Below are positions 1-11,116 of a DNA stretch of 64,000 bases, in pieces. The stretch spans positions 95,810,723 through 95,874,722 of the forward strand of contig CM049309.1 in assembly GCA_026874595.1 (NCBI GenBank), in the 5' to 3' direction. The notes beneath the pieces were generated by a model. It was not told where the DNA came from. It did no database searches and saw only the letters and a list, made by a program, of their open reading frames with translations. The position numbers were made by a program, and so were the translations under genes. The stretch comes from Sipunculus nudus (lineage: Eukaryota > Annelida > Sipuncula > Golfingiida > Sipunculidae). Numbering within the stretch: position 1 is the stretch's first letter; the number at the start of each line of letters is the position of its first letter.

Positions 1-359
1 CACAATCCTCCCTTGGATAATCGTGAATCTCTGGATCTCCTTGTGCTATCTCTACAGGGACAAGGGATACAGAAGCGGTGGCACCACTGTACGCTGTTTG
101 GTTAATACTTTAACAAGGCCTACAGGCCTAATGCGAACCTGTGCATTGGAAAATACACCAGGTATAATGCTTCAATGCTGGACCATTACTTTTCATGTAT
201 ATGAATTATGCAAGTACTAAACATTTTGAATAAGAAACAATTACACAAATATCACTGCTGAAATTCTGGCATAGGTGCAGACAACACTAAAAAGATTGTA
301 GCTGGCACCACCAGTCTTGTATACAACGAAGCTATCAGAGATATATACATAAGCCCAAT

Positions 360-2085
360 TTCAGACTGATATATCAAACCCCTCCTGAGAAAAACGTATC
401 ATTTTAGTATGCTTTTTTGGACAGATGACTAAGTTCAACTTCCTGAACAAAATTGAGGGAGATGGTATAAAAGATTATTTCTGTGAAATATTGAACAATT
501 TGGCTTGAGTGTTTCGGAGGAGAAGATTTTTAAAGGTTTTTTAGCTTTTTCTCTATAAGATTTAAGAAAATTTTCAGATGGCTAATTTTTTGCATTAAAT
601 TTCATGATGGTAGCTCCTATCATTTTCAAAATAGTATGGGTAAACGTACAGAAGACAAACGCCGCCACACCATCGCATTAGTTCACAGGTTCACTAAAAA
701 TTAATACAGAGGCATATTGAATGCAAAATTGTATTACAGATACATCTCACTGATGGCAAAATCTTGAATTAATTTGACTATGGATACCAATTATTTATAA
801 TTCATGTACAGCCGTCTTTATATACCCACAGAGAGCTGTATAGCTGTGATTGTAAACATTGCCTGGCATGAGGAATATCTAAAAATCATAAATCTACATT
901 TTTTAAAAGCTTTTAAAAACATTCTTGTCAATATTAACCATAGATAACCTGAAATCTAAATGTCTAGGGGCATGATGTAATAAATGCTGATAAACTGGTG
1001 CCAGTCCAGATGTATCTGTGTATCTGCTTCACACAGCTAACATATATGGTAAAATGACTCAATTGAACTTTTATAATTCAGCCAAAATTCATTCTTTGGA
1101 ACCATAAAAGACAATTATTATAAGAATTATTCAGGGGATTATTCTTGTAAAATATTAAACAAATTGGCCTCAGTAGGGTCAGTCAAAAAAAAATTTACAG
1201 GTTTATACCTCATATGGGAAAATACAGCAAAATGGCTAAGTTAAGCTTCCCATAACTCAGCCAAAAATCACTGAACCAAAACCATTTGAACAAACTTGAA
1301 TTATCAACATCTAAGGATAATTAATGTGTGAGATTTAAGAATTTGGCCCAGTGGTTTTTGAGGAGAAGATCTTTGTAGCCACTGAGCTAAAATGGGCTGT
1401 TACAGCATATGACTGAATTAAGCTTCCCATAACTCAGCCAAAAGTCACTGAACTTAGACCATTTGAACAAATTTCAGAAAGCACTACCCTAGGATCATTT
1501 CTGTGTGATATTAAACTATTTGGCCATATGGTTTTAGAGAAGAAGTTTTTTGTAACCGTCAGTATGATACGCGCACTGATGACCCCCGTACAAAAAAGGT
1601 CGATGCAGGTGGCGCCACCAATACCTCGATTTCAGATATGTCTCATGTGAACAACATTGGCATAAAATTTGGTGATGATAGCTCCAGCCTTTTCTGAGAT
1701 TGTAATTTTAGTATGCTTTTATGGACAGATGACTAAGTTCAACTTCCTGTAACTCGGCCAAAAATCACCGAACTTAAACCATTCGAACAAACTTGAGAAA
1801 AATTATTCCAGGAATCATTTCTGTGAAATATTGGACGATTTGGCTGAACAGTTTTGGAGAAGAAGAATTTTAAAGCTTTTTTAGCTTTTTCCCTATAAAA
1901 TCTTAGAAAATGCAGTTAGCCAAAAAATAAGCAAAATCCGATATAGTTTTTTAGATAACTAATTTTTTGCATAAAATTTCGTGATGCTACCTCTTGCCGT
2001 TTTCAAGATAGTATGGGTTAACGTACAGACGACGGACGCCGGACGACGCCACACCATCGCATAAGCTCACAGGTTCGCTAAAAAC
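360..2085. repeat. Diverged direct repeats of a dispersed AT-rich element
   Basis: Similar segments recur at about 405-705, 1055-1180, 1240-1380, 1390-1560 and 1690-2083. Shared phrases include 'ggacagatgactaagttcaa', 'aactcagccaaaaatcac' and 'ctgtgaaatattgaac'. The copies ending near 705 and 2083 also share a tail with 'gccacaccatcgcat' followed by 'tcacaggttc'. The copies are strongly diverged. Nothing coding is visible. This looks like an old dispersed or tandem repeat next to the gag fragment at 1987-4671; its class is unknown. Confidence 0.6.
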
Positions 2086-2639
2086 GGAGTAGTCATCACC
2101 TCCCACATTTCTCTGCAATGATGCAGCTATGCTTTCACCAGGCATCGAAATGACGTTCCTTGCGAGATCTACCAAGAACTTATTCCCGGACAGAAAATCA
2201 AGGCCAAGAAGCACTGGATCTGTGACATCAGCCACATAAACCTCTGAATCATATTCATGTTTCCCAACCTTAATTCGTATTCCATGGACCTTTGTGGCAG
2301 GGATACTCGACCCAATTCCCTTCAAAGTGACATTATGAAGGATTTGCACTTTATCTGGTAATGTTTTTACCAGACTCTCACACTGTCAACGACTGCCGAA
2401 GTGGAAATTCCATTTACTAACACGGGGACGATAAAACTCAATCCTTGCGATTTCCTAACCAAAATCACAGGGAGACATTCACTTTCCGATGTGGTTTCTG
2501 AAGTAATATTTTTGGACTGCTCACCTTCATTATGGTTACCTGTTTGCACTAAGTCATCCCCTTTGCTGCTTGATTTAACCACTTGGATATTCATTTGGCC
2601 CAATTCCAAGTGGGTGGAGCCCTGGGCTTCAGGCACCAC
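1987..2639 (-). pseudogene. Retropepsin-like protease remnant
   Basis: This has two open segments on the minus strand, 2639-2367 and 2349-1987. The first ends in a stretch typical of the start of an aspartic protease domain (VNGISTSAVVDS), where the expected D-T/S-A/G active-site motif is followed by a break. The second carries the hydrophobic VLLGLDFL motif that precedes the C-terminal part of retropepsins. The protease would process the Gag-Pol polyprotein. A stop and frame change at about 2350-2366 separates the two parts just after the active-site region, so it cannot be functional as read. It follows the nucleocapsid segment directly. Confidence 0.65.
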
Positions 2640-2641
2640 CC

Positions 2642-3049
2642 CTACCCTTTTAAATCTGCCTTATTCTGATCCGTTTGAGCAGCCCTGGGCTTTGGACAAT
2701 CCTTCCTCAGATGTCCTTTCTCATGACAGTTAAAGCATTCAAGGGTTGCCAGGCGAGTAGGTGACTGCAGTGTTAGGGATCTACTAGGCGACCGACGTGG
2801 AGGTGTGCGTGTACGCAAGAGAGATTTCAACATGGACTCCAGGGTTTCCATACGACTGTTGAACTCTTTCCGAAGACTGTGAACTTCAGACTGTTGATTG
2901 CAAGAAGGATCTTGCTTGGGCCTCAGGCTTTCTGGTCTACTGAAACTAGCTGTACGAATAACTGGAAGTTCTTCTGCTTCACTTGAAAAGTCCTCATATG
3001 AGTCAACAAAGCTCACTTTGCGAGATGCTGAGTTAGTAGAACCATACAA
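2642..3049 (-). pseudogene. Gag nucleocapsid segment with one CCHC zinc knuckle
   Basis: A 135-residue open segment. Residues about 55-79 form a short amphipathic helix or coiled coil, and residues 80-100 are Arg/Ser-rich. A zinc knuckle follows with C105, C108, H113 and C118 (CFNCHEKGHLRKDC). The knuckle is the RNA-binding signature of Gag nucleocapsid in LTR retrotransposons. The segment runs into the protease remnant at 2639 with only two bases between, as expected for a gag-pro arrangement. Confidence 0.75.
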
Positions 3050-3079
3050 TTACTTTCTGTTATTTATGGCTTCATTCAC

Positions 3080-3980
3080 TTATTTGACAGCTTTGTATAT
3101 TGTACTAGGACATTTCATCATTGCGATTTCGACTGCTTTTTTTTCTTTACATCCACGGAAAAAATGCTCAACCACGATCTGATTGATGGTGGACTCTTTT
3201 GCTCCTTTGTAGCCTTCCAGGACCTGCATGAGAACCTTCTGACTGAACTTTTCAATTGATTCATCATCCCTCTGCTTGAGGAAAGGTAACCGTCTCCTTG
3301 CTGAAGACGCAGTCTCTTTGAAGCCAAATCTGCAATCCAATTCTTTGCGAAGAGTCGTGTAATCTAAAGAAATTTAATGCTTTCCCTGACAGACAATCCA
3401 CCAGGGCATCGGCTTTCTTTTGTTTTGACCATCTGTAACGGTCTGCCAGACGTTCAAATTGAAATATGAATGAGTGCCACGTCTTATCACCATTAAATGC
3501 TGGCAGTTTTGGTGCCCTTGGACTCTGGTAGTGCCGTCTTTGTCGCCTAGATGGTGTACGGCTATCGGATGATCCTGAACTATCCCTTTGATGGTGCCTG
3601 TGTCTCCTCCCATACCTCCTAGTATGCCTGCTCCTCTCTCGACTAGTACTCCTGCTGTGGTTACGGCGACACCTGGATCTGTCACTTGATGTATCACTAG
3701 TACTGCGGTGGTGACGTCGACCTCTCCTCTCTTTGGAGTCCTGGCGGTGATGGCTCCGCCTTGAGTACCGCTTTCTTTCTGGGGCTGGTATCCTCTTCGA
3801 TAACTTGCACAGTCATGGTATGAATTAGGACTACTGCTACTTGGTGAGCGATGGCGTGGCTCAGCATAGTGGTAATGACCTGCTGTGCCTCTCGAGCCAC
3901 TACCTGGGTCATACCTGTTACTGGTGGCTGGAAAGTCTTTTGGTCCTGTCCTAAGGGGCATTTGCCTGGGGATTGCATTC
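3080..3980 (-). pseudogene. Gag capsid-like region, frameshifted
   Basis: Minus-strand open segments 3340-3080 and 3961-3374 carry parts of a Ty3/gypsy capsid. The downstream segment has the helix-rich 'FSQKVLMQVLEGY' region and a run ending in 'MMKCPSTIYKAV' typical of capsid C-terminal domains. The upstream segment is Ser/Arg/Gly-rich linker. The conserved N-terminal capsid helices appear to lie in another frame near 3370-3530, so at least one frameshift interrupts the domain. It lies between the linker and the zinc knuckle. Confidence 0.55.
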
Positions 3981-4272
3981 TAGAGGCTCATTGTGGAACC
4001 TGATGCGCGGTGCATTATACTGATCTTCAGGAGGATGTGTACCTGAGAGATCCAAGAAATTGCCACTACTAGAATCAGGTGAAAGCTGTGCCGTCGCTGA
4101 CCCAGTAGCAAAATGCCTTTCCGGACCCTCATACCTCCCCCTCCTCCTATAATGAGAGGCAGATGGGGACGTGGAACAGGACTGTTGGTATATGTTGTCC
4201 TTCGGGTAAACAAAAAGGACTTGCCCATGTGGGTTAGGCCGGGCAGAACCTACAGGCTGGTTAGGATCAGAA

Positions 4273-4641
4273 TTATGAGAAATTACTGCGGGACAAAGCA
4301 GCATCAGAATTGTCTAGTCGCTGAGAAGCGGCAGGGAATTCAGCTCTAGAAGCCGTTAATTCCTGACGAAGCTGTCTATGGTCAGTTTGAGACAGCGGTT
4401 GCGGGGCACTGGGTGAACCACTATTGTGAGTAGGAGGTAAGTCAATCTTAACGAAGCCCTTATCAATGAAGTATTGCCAGTCAGAGACAGCAAGTCCAGA
4501 AGCTTGTTCTAAATCATGCAAATCGAAATGTGGATTGGACTTGCAAAGTGCAACAACATCTACAGCTGCAGAAGGAGAACAGGTAGCTGGTAAAAACTTA
4601 ATAAGGTCATCCACAGAAGCGGAATGGAGATTTAATGGCAT
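4273..4641 (-). pseudogene. Gag N-terminal segment with a helix-hairpin-helix-like start
   Basis: The likely start is the internal ATG at 4641 (MPLNLHSASVDDLIKFLP) rather than the upstream one at 4671, because similarity to an organised domain begins there. Residues 1-65 are short helices with a 'SASVDDLIKFLPAT' pattern resembling helix-hairpin-helix modules. A Pro/Ser/Gln-rich tail follows. The frame closes at 4273 and a further Gag segment continues in another frame down to about 3951. The function is unknown. The link to the capsid rests on synteny. Confidence 0.5.
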
Positions 4642-4699
4642 TTTGAGGGAGACAGCTGGTATAAAAATCACAAAAGAGGAGGAATTCTGGGTATGAATT

Positions 4700-5585
4700 T
4701 GTCAAAATAAATATGACAGGAAATGTGGAGTAATAGTAATTGTCATAAACAGGGGTGCTTAGTACTCAGAAAAAGTGTGTGACCAGGCATGAATTTATTA
4801 AAAGTGATAAAGCACCTGAGTAGATCAGCATATTTAAAAAAAAATGCTTAAAATAACAATGTTAATGCAAGATGAAAGCAGCTTTGAGTAAACCAGTTAG
4901 TAAAACAAGCAAATAACAGCTCAAAGTAGCTGTAATTAGCTATAATCTGTATATCTACCAATGTAGAAATAAATGAGTAATCAAAATAGTTTGAGCAACA
5001 AGTCGAGTGCTCAGTGGTTACTTATAAGCTATCACATGCATATATGACAACAACAGCTACAATAGGCCAAGGCAGCTACTATCAGTATAGCACAATTGCA
5101 GTGGTATACAACTAAGGGAAATAGTTAAACTTGCACCCTTATCTTAAGACTTAACTGAATGGTATATGTATTCTTAATGGACTAATTATTCTGTTCAGCA
5201 AAACTGTTGATAAGATAATATACGAAAAAAAAAAATGTACTCTTGATCAAAATAGATTGTTTACAGCAGGCTACACACTTGTACAAAAAAAATTTCAGTC
5301 ATTCTGGGTGTAGTGACAAATAATGGTTAAATATGCCAGATGATGAATGTGCAGGATGCAAGCAAAAGGCAAGGAAACAGGTTGGGTTAATTGTATCACT
5401 GATTTAACAAAAGACAGATAAATAAGCTATGTGGTACATGATACAATTGCTTTTACCATAAGTAGATAAATATGGTATTTATTGGACAGCAAGTAGCAAT
5501 ATGTACTGATGGCTATGGCAGAGAATATTAATTAATGGCTGAAGTCTTTAAAAAAAATACTTGATTAAATGGCTTAAATGATACA
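4700..5585. other. Gene-free AT-rich spacer
   Basis: AT-rich sequence with A-runs and no convincing open frame, RNA gene or terminal repeat. It may include the leader of the adjacent gag fragment, but no LTR or primer-binding site is recognisable. Confidence 0.6.
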
Positions 5586-5636
5586 AATTTATTCACCTCT
5601 GAACAACAAAATTGACATGAATTTAGTTGCAACAAC

Positions 5637-5726
5637 TGCCGACAGATGGCAGCAACGGTCGATCACCTGTCCATTGCATAGATATGGAATTAACATTAAT
5701 TCAACAAGCTGCCGGCAGATGGCAGC
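5637..5726. promoter_or_regulatory. Pair of CTCF-like motifs
   Basis: Two near-identical motifs, TGCCGACAGATGGCAGC (5637-5653) and TGCCGGCAGATGGCAGC (5710-5726), lie 73 bp apart in the same orientation. They contain the AGATGGC core seen in insect and vertebrate CTCF sites. There is no other support. The surrounding 5580-5830 is open in more than one frame but matches no family I know. Confidence 0.25.
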
Positions 5727-5839
5727 ACGTCTCGGAGAAGTTGAGAACTTTCCCGGAACGAATGAAAAACGTATTGATGACAGATTCAAACTTATACAAG
5801 ATCGATGTCTTACTCGATCAGGGCTTTAAGAAAAAGAAA

Positions 5840-6290
5840 AACTCCAAATAATCACTAATAGGGCTCTGTGCGCTGCATTAACACAGAGAACTCGCCAAAT
5901 CAGCCGAGTTCAGAGAGAGACAAATATGGCGGTCTATCCCTGAAATTTATGGGCCGTTTCTGACGCTTTTTGCGGCAGAAATGAACACTACTGAGGATAG
6001 TGGCACGAGAAGAAACGTCTACCCGCACCGTGGAACCTCGTCGCCATTGTCGCAAGGGACGAGAATCTTGTCCTTACCTTGTCCAGGCTGCGAAAGAACT
6101 TGTCCGTCTTGGAGATCTGTTCGTCTTGGTTATCTTGTTCCATCTGCCGCCGGGCGCTCTACTGATTGGCTGTTGCCATGACACCGGGTGTCAGGAAAAT
6201 TTAGTTCTCACACTTTATTGCATCGGTCCCTACTACATTATGTTTCTCTGTTTATAAAGTTATGTTATTATTTCATCTAAATACAAATGT
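5840..6290. other. Gene-free segment, moderately GC-rich
   Basis: Higher GC than its surroundings, with several CpGs around 5990-6170. Short open frames overlap in different phases with no recognisable domain. It could be an old promoter or first exon, but nothing supports a call. Confidence 0.4.
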
Positions 6291-6329
6291 GTGCGATTAA
6301 TAATTACATGTATTGATATCTCCATGACG

Positions 6330-6620
6330 TTTCAACGGAGCCCGGGAGACGACATAGTGAAATATATTTTTATTAATTCGTGCGCACGAATTAGTGCACG
6401 AATTACTAGGTGTGAAAAATATATTTCCAAGTTGGAAAAATATTTATTAATTCATTCGCACGAATTACTATTTCGTGTGCACGAATTACTAATCCATGCG
6501 CATGAATTAGTGGCCAATAAGATCAGCTTTCTTATGTTGCTGGCGCAATGCTCATTGGCTGTTAATTTGTGCGCACGAATTAATAACTCGTGCGCACGGA
6601 TCACTAGCCAATGAGAAGCA
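6330..6620. repeat. Left inverted arm rich in the GTGCGCAC palindrome
   Basis: It contains repeated palindromes, including a perfect 18-bp one (AATTCGTGCGCACGAATT, 6375-6392) and variants near 6475, 6568 and 6583. The block from 'gagcccgggagac' (about 6338) through 'aggtgtgaaaaatatatt' recurs in inverse orientation at 8050-8240. Together they bracket about 1.4 kb holding a LINE remnant. Confidence 0.7.
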
Positions 6621-6862
6621 AGCACACATCGACTCAGTCTAGGCACAGGCTGGCAGATTCTGCGGGCGCACCCGGTTGTCAAAATGAATCCAACGACTTC
6701 TGACAGTTCCGTGATTTATTATGCCTTGGAAATAGAAAGGGCTATAAGCTATACTTAAAGAACATAAACATAAAACTCACAGACCCATATACTTAGTGTT
6801 GTGCATGGTGGAAAATTTCTAAGGCTTTCTTTGGTAAAAAACAACAACCTACATTATTATCT

Positions 6863-7720
6863 TTGGAGCATAATGCGAACATAATTGTAGACAAAGCCGA
6901 CCAGTTTGAAATTTTTAACGGTTATTTTGTTTCAAAAAGTAACTACAGTTATAGTTCTCAGTCGCCGTTTGATGATGATGCTACATTGCAAATTACACTT
7001 AAACTAGGTGAAATTAGCTTCACAGAAACGGTGGAATCTCATGTTATATTTGGAAGTCACCTTACCTGATTCGCTTTCCTGGCAGGAACACATAAACATA
7101 TAATTTTTTTAAGCCAATAAGCGTTTAGAAAGTCTATAATATTATAAATTCCATTTCTTAGAAAGTGTTAGATCGTATGTATAAATCATTAATACGGCTA
7201 GTACTAGAGTATGGTAATTAAATTTTTAACAATTGTTCTGTCAGACAGTCATATCAACTGGAGAGTATACAACCGAAAGCAAATTTAACATGTACTGGAG
7301 TGCTCTCGACTACCAGCACTGGAGCTATGTTCAAAGAGCTATGATGTTCAAGTCTAAAAATAAGAAGAGAGCTGGCTTTACTATCCACATTTTATGAAAT
7401 GGTTAATGGACTATAGCTCCAGATTATCTGCTTTATATATTACCTCAAACTCTGTCTCACACTTAGCCCTACAGGATACCGAGGTTCACACGGAAAGACT
7501 GTCGCTTTTCTTTCCTTCCAATAACCTGCAAACTTTAGAACAGTCTTCCAATTCCAATATTTCAGTCTACTTCAATAGATTCTTTAAAGAAAAATGTTCG
7601 TGACTATTTAAACCCTGCCTCTCAAGAAATACAAAGTTATTATTGTGACTATCATCGTCAACATGAAATTATCCTTACTCGGTTACGACTAGGTGCCAGT
7701 TGCTTCAATCAATACCTATT
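6863..7720 (+). pseudogene. Decayed non-LTR retrotransposon (LINE) reverse transcriptase remnant
   Basis: Translated pieces on the + strand resemble successive parts of a LINE ORF2. 6863-7069 has 'DKADQFEIFNGYF', the segment before the RT fingers. 7190-7290 has an 'LVLEYG' patch followed by a QLE...QPKA region, typical of the thumb and post-RT region. 7394-7603 matches the distal C-terminal region. Around 7660 a 'LTRLRLGAS' patch matches the conserved tail of many jockey/CR1-type ORF2 proteins. Stops and frame changes separate the pieces and most of the palm is missing. Family assignment beyond LINE is not possible by eye. Confidence 0.6.
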
Positions 7721-8049
7721 TTCTATGGGAAAACTGATGGTTTAAATCTAATTGATAAGCTCGATATGGACTTAGATGTAAAATGTTTTATTGTGTTTCG
7801 CCTACCTGTTATAATATATGTACATTTATCTGTGTATGTGGAATGTCAATCTGTATTAACGTATATTATGTATCTGTATATATCTCATCGTGTGTGAATA
7901 TATGTGCACTTTTCCAATCTGATCATTTGTAAATACATATATACATTCATGTTAATTTTTCACTTTGTTTTTATTATTATGCAGTAGAGCATTTGCTTTA
8001 GCCTTATTGGCTACTTTGTTATCCTGTTGAAACAAATATGTTTAAACCA

Positions 8050-8240
8050 AATATATTTTTCACACCTAGTAATTTGTGCGCACGAATGAATAGATATTTT
8101 TCCACCTTGGAAAATGTATATTTCACACCAAGTAATTCGTGCGCACGGATTAGTATTTCGTGGGCACGGATTAGTAAATCGTGCGCACGAATTAATAAAT
8201 ATATTTCACTATGTTGTCTCCCGGGCTCCTTACGTTTCAT
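8050..8240. repeat. Right inverted arm rich in the GTGCGCAC palindrome
   Basis: Inverse of the left arm at 6330-6620. It carries GTGCGCAC palindromes near 8072, 8141 and 8182, the 'tttcacacctagtaa' phrase and, at its outer end, 'ttgtctcccgggctcc'. The arms are imperfect, with a few percent to tens of percent divergence. They could be the ends of an old foldback-type element. Confidence 0.65.
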
Positions 8241-8356
8241 ATATCATATAAGATCATAAGTATCTTTTATCACTCAAAGTAACTTTTGATGTTACATTTG
8301 CTTTTAGTATGCACATGTAAAGAATGCATGTATGAGCAGTATTCTATGTTTATATG

Positions 8357-9430
8357 TGTCACCAGAAATCGGTGACAATATGTACGGTGTTTTGTATCAT
8401 AGTTTAACGAAGTCTGTTCTCTATTGATATTGACGTGAAGCGTCATCCTAAAGCGTTGACAGGTCTTGATTGTATATATATATATTGTGTATTCTTGTAT
8501 GAAATCCCATCGGCTATCAGCTGATTTATCCGTGTCACGCATCGTATGTGGGTCGCCAAGGTGACGCTAGCAGTCAAACCAGGTCACATATAACCTTATA
8601 TGGGACACTTGAGAAATAAGCCAATCAGAGAACCGGATCGCCGTATTGTGACGACGATTGTGACGTCAGAGTTCAGGGAGAGACGCTGGAAGCTGCCTTC
8701 AGTTGGGTCTTGAAGCTTGAGGTGGCAGCACGCACGCACGGGAGTAGGAACATTGAAACGCCAGGAACGGCATAGAAGCAAGCTTCTACAAGGACCCAGC
8801 TCATGAGAACTCAGCCGTGCTGCCGAAAGAGCTTCGTATTGGCGATATAGAGAGAGCGCGCTCGTCACCTGCCGGCCTAGTTCAGCTTGACCTAGATACA
8901 TAACCGCCGTAAGCCGAGAAACCATTGCTACACGAGCAAGGTCAAGGACTCTAAGCTATACGTAAACAAAGACAAGCAAGATCAGTTGAAGATCGCTAAA
9001 CTCAGAAAGACTAGATCTATATGGTACTAACCATACGCTAGATTCTACACTAAACAGTAACCAGAGATCTCTGAAGGAACTGGACTTTATTGCTTTTTAT
9101 ACAAACCACGGACTCAGTAAATATCCTATAATTTTAATGTGAAGAACTGTCGTATTGACACATCAACGCACACACTCACATTTGTGTCTCTGTAAGTATT
9201 GTCTTGAATTATATTTGTGAATTTAACCTGATGTCTCATAGTTTCTATTGATCTGGGTGTATGATTGTCTGGTATTTTAATACACGTCCTTAAAAGAACC
9301 TGGAAATGTCACCTGTAATGACCGGGATCTAATTTCTTGATGAGTGAAATCAAGTGGCGAGCGTAAACCCATCGTATGGTTTTATAGGATATATCCGTTG
9401 TAAAGTTTTCACGTTAAGTAAGGGGTGACA
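8357..9430 (+). mobile_element. Solo LTR of the Gmr1-like family, + orientation
   Basis: A 1074-bp sequence starting TGTCACC and ending GGGGTGACA. It is the reverse complement relative of the LTRs at 12787-13914, 18407-19534 and 24027-25166. The 5-bp flanks are identical, ATATG at 8352-8356 and ATATG at 9431-9435, which is a perfect target-site duplication. No internal element sequence is present, so this is a solo LTR produced by LTR-LTR recombination. It contains TGACGTCA (8661-8668) and a TATATAA-like stretch in the promoter half. Confidence 0.9.
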
Positions 9431-9435
9431 ATATG

Positions 9436-10270
9436 TTTAAACTGATATGTTTGTATTTTTTCTCTAAATAAAAAAATATTTTTATTAATATTTGTTGATA
9501 TCTCCATGACGATTGTTTTCCTGTAGGAACACTTTCCTCATACATTTCCTGAGTCAACCATTAATTCAAGGGTCAACTGAGTATTCCTCTTACTTGCGAT
9601 AAAATAAATATTTATTTTAAAATTGTAATTAATTAATGGGGTTACTTGAGGAAAAATTGTGATGAGGCATACCATGTCATAAACGTGAGGTCCAACTTTT
9701 ATAAATTATTCAATCATAAATACAGTCTTTTTGATAAAATTATAAGAATATAGATAAAATAGAAATATGAAACATGAATTGAAATTTTAGCGTAAAAGTC
9801 CATTTCTCATTCCCTGACACCTTAACGAAACCCTAATGAACAGTCCAGACCATTCGTTAAAATAACCAAGATTTCGCCGAGTTAACGAAAAAGGCGAATT
9901 AACGGTTTTGTTCGAGATACCCAAGTTTATCGTTAAGAACCCTTAACGAATTCGTTAACCAAACGAATGCTTCGAGATCATGCCCCCTGGTCTGTTTGCT
10001 GGGCTTCACCAAGGCGGAAGGACATCGGCTTCTGTAAATACAACTCTTAAGTCCGTTGGTCGCCCCCAAACTCTGACGTACAATACACCGGGAAATCGTC
10101 CCTCAGCTGATCAGTTAACAGACAATCTCAGACCCTCCTCTGAAACAACAAATTGTCAGACTACACCATCTAGCGCGCTTACCTGTGTCTTTTCTCTAAC
10201 GTCTTCAGTTTATATTCACCTGCTTACGTCACACATCCTGTCCACTCTTGGCCTAACGCCTTACAATATT
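9436..10270. other. Gene-free spacer
   Basis: AT-rich sequence with a 'ttgatatctccatgacg' phrase (9495-9512) also found at 6311-6327. Around 9815-9975 are several 'gttaacgaa/ttcgttaa' words that could fold back locally. The open segment 9980-10306 has no recognisable domain. Confidence 0.5.
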
Positions 10271-10282
10271 ATGTGGCCTGTA

Positions 10283-10640
10283 GCTATGTTGAAACCACTA
10301 TTGTAATAACTTTCACTATTGTAATAATTATTACAATAGTGGTTGGTAAGGGCCAGTTTTTGCCAACAACTATTGTGATAACGGTCACTATTGTAATAAT
10401 TTTTACAAAATTGGTTGCAAATGCAACCACTATTGAAATTATTTTTATTACAATAGTGGTTGATGTTGCAGGCGGAAAATTTTCCCAGATTCGTCGAGAT
10501 TCTTTCAAACAAATGACACTCCCCGAAAAAAAACACAATTTATACTCAGTATCCCCGATACTTGATAACGAAATTTATTACAATAGTGAACGTTATTACA
10601 AAAGTGACCGTGTCGAGCAACCACTATGGTCTAGTTTTCT
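10283..10640. repeat. Cluster of inverted CACTATTGTAATAA words
   Basis: The word CTATTGTAATAA and its complement TTATTACAATAG occur repeatedly in both orientations between 10283 and 10640. They form potential hairpins such as CCACTATTGTAATAA...TTATTACAATAGTGG near 10300-10343. Related words reappear at 11278-11325. It has no coding character; its origin may be a small MITE-like element or LTR remnant. Confidence 0.55.
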
Positions 10641-10699
10641 TGACAACATATATACAACGTCACGTTATATAGCGGAAGACAAAGATTTCTAGTAAATTT

Positions 10700-11067
10700 G
10701 TCCAGGTTAACGGTGTTGTTATTCCCAAAACGTATTAATTTACATTAAATATCCCTTATTTTTGCTTAATTATACATCTGTTAATCATAATTATTGTATA
10801 ATTTCTACAATAATTATTGTAACAATTGTTAATTCAAGCTTTTAAAATTACCCCATAAAAATACCGTTGCCAGTCTTATACAATAAGCTCTGTACATATG
10901 TAAAATATATTGATGACCCGACATTTTCCAATCCCAGCCCCTATCCATGTCGCAGGCTGTCCCACGGAGGGCCGCATTTTGTACCGAGCGACCCGTGACG
11001 TGACGTCATAATACGGATGAACAAGGTATTCATGCAGTTGCGGCAAATTATCTGAGTGGAACAATGC

Positions 11068-11116
<49 letters not shown>

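Larger units (their letters stand above)
1987..4671 (-). mobile_element. Degenerate Ty3/gypsy-type retrotransposon fragment (gag + protease only)
   Basis: Reading the minus strand from 4671 down to 1987 gives, in order, an N-terminal gag segment, a low-complexity basic/Ser-rich linker, a capsid-like segment, a CCHC nucleocapsid knuckle and a retropepsin-like segment. No reverse transcriptase, RNase H or integrase follows; sequence below 1987 is non-coding repeat. The coding segments lie in several frames with stops, so it is a pseudogene. No LTR pair was recognised around it. The next features are diverged repeats on the left and gene-free spacer on the right. Confidence 0.75.

Noticed and set aside
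8019-8259. Short frames with RAHELLIRAHE-type repeats on both strands
   Set aside because: Translation of the GTGCGCACGAATTA palindromes, with no other support.
10273-10692. 139-codon frame with ITIVVI-type repeats
   Set aside because: Hydrophobic pattern is produced by the repeated ACTATTGTAATAA words.
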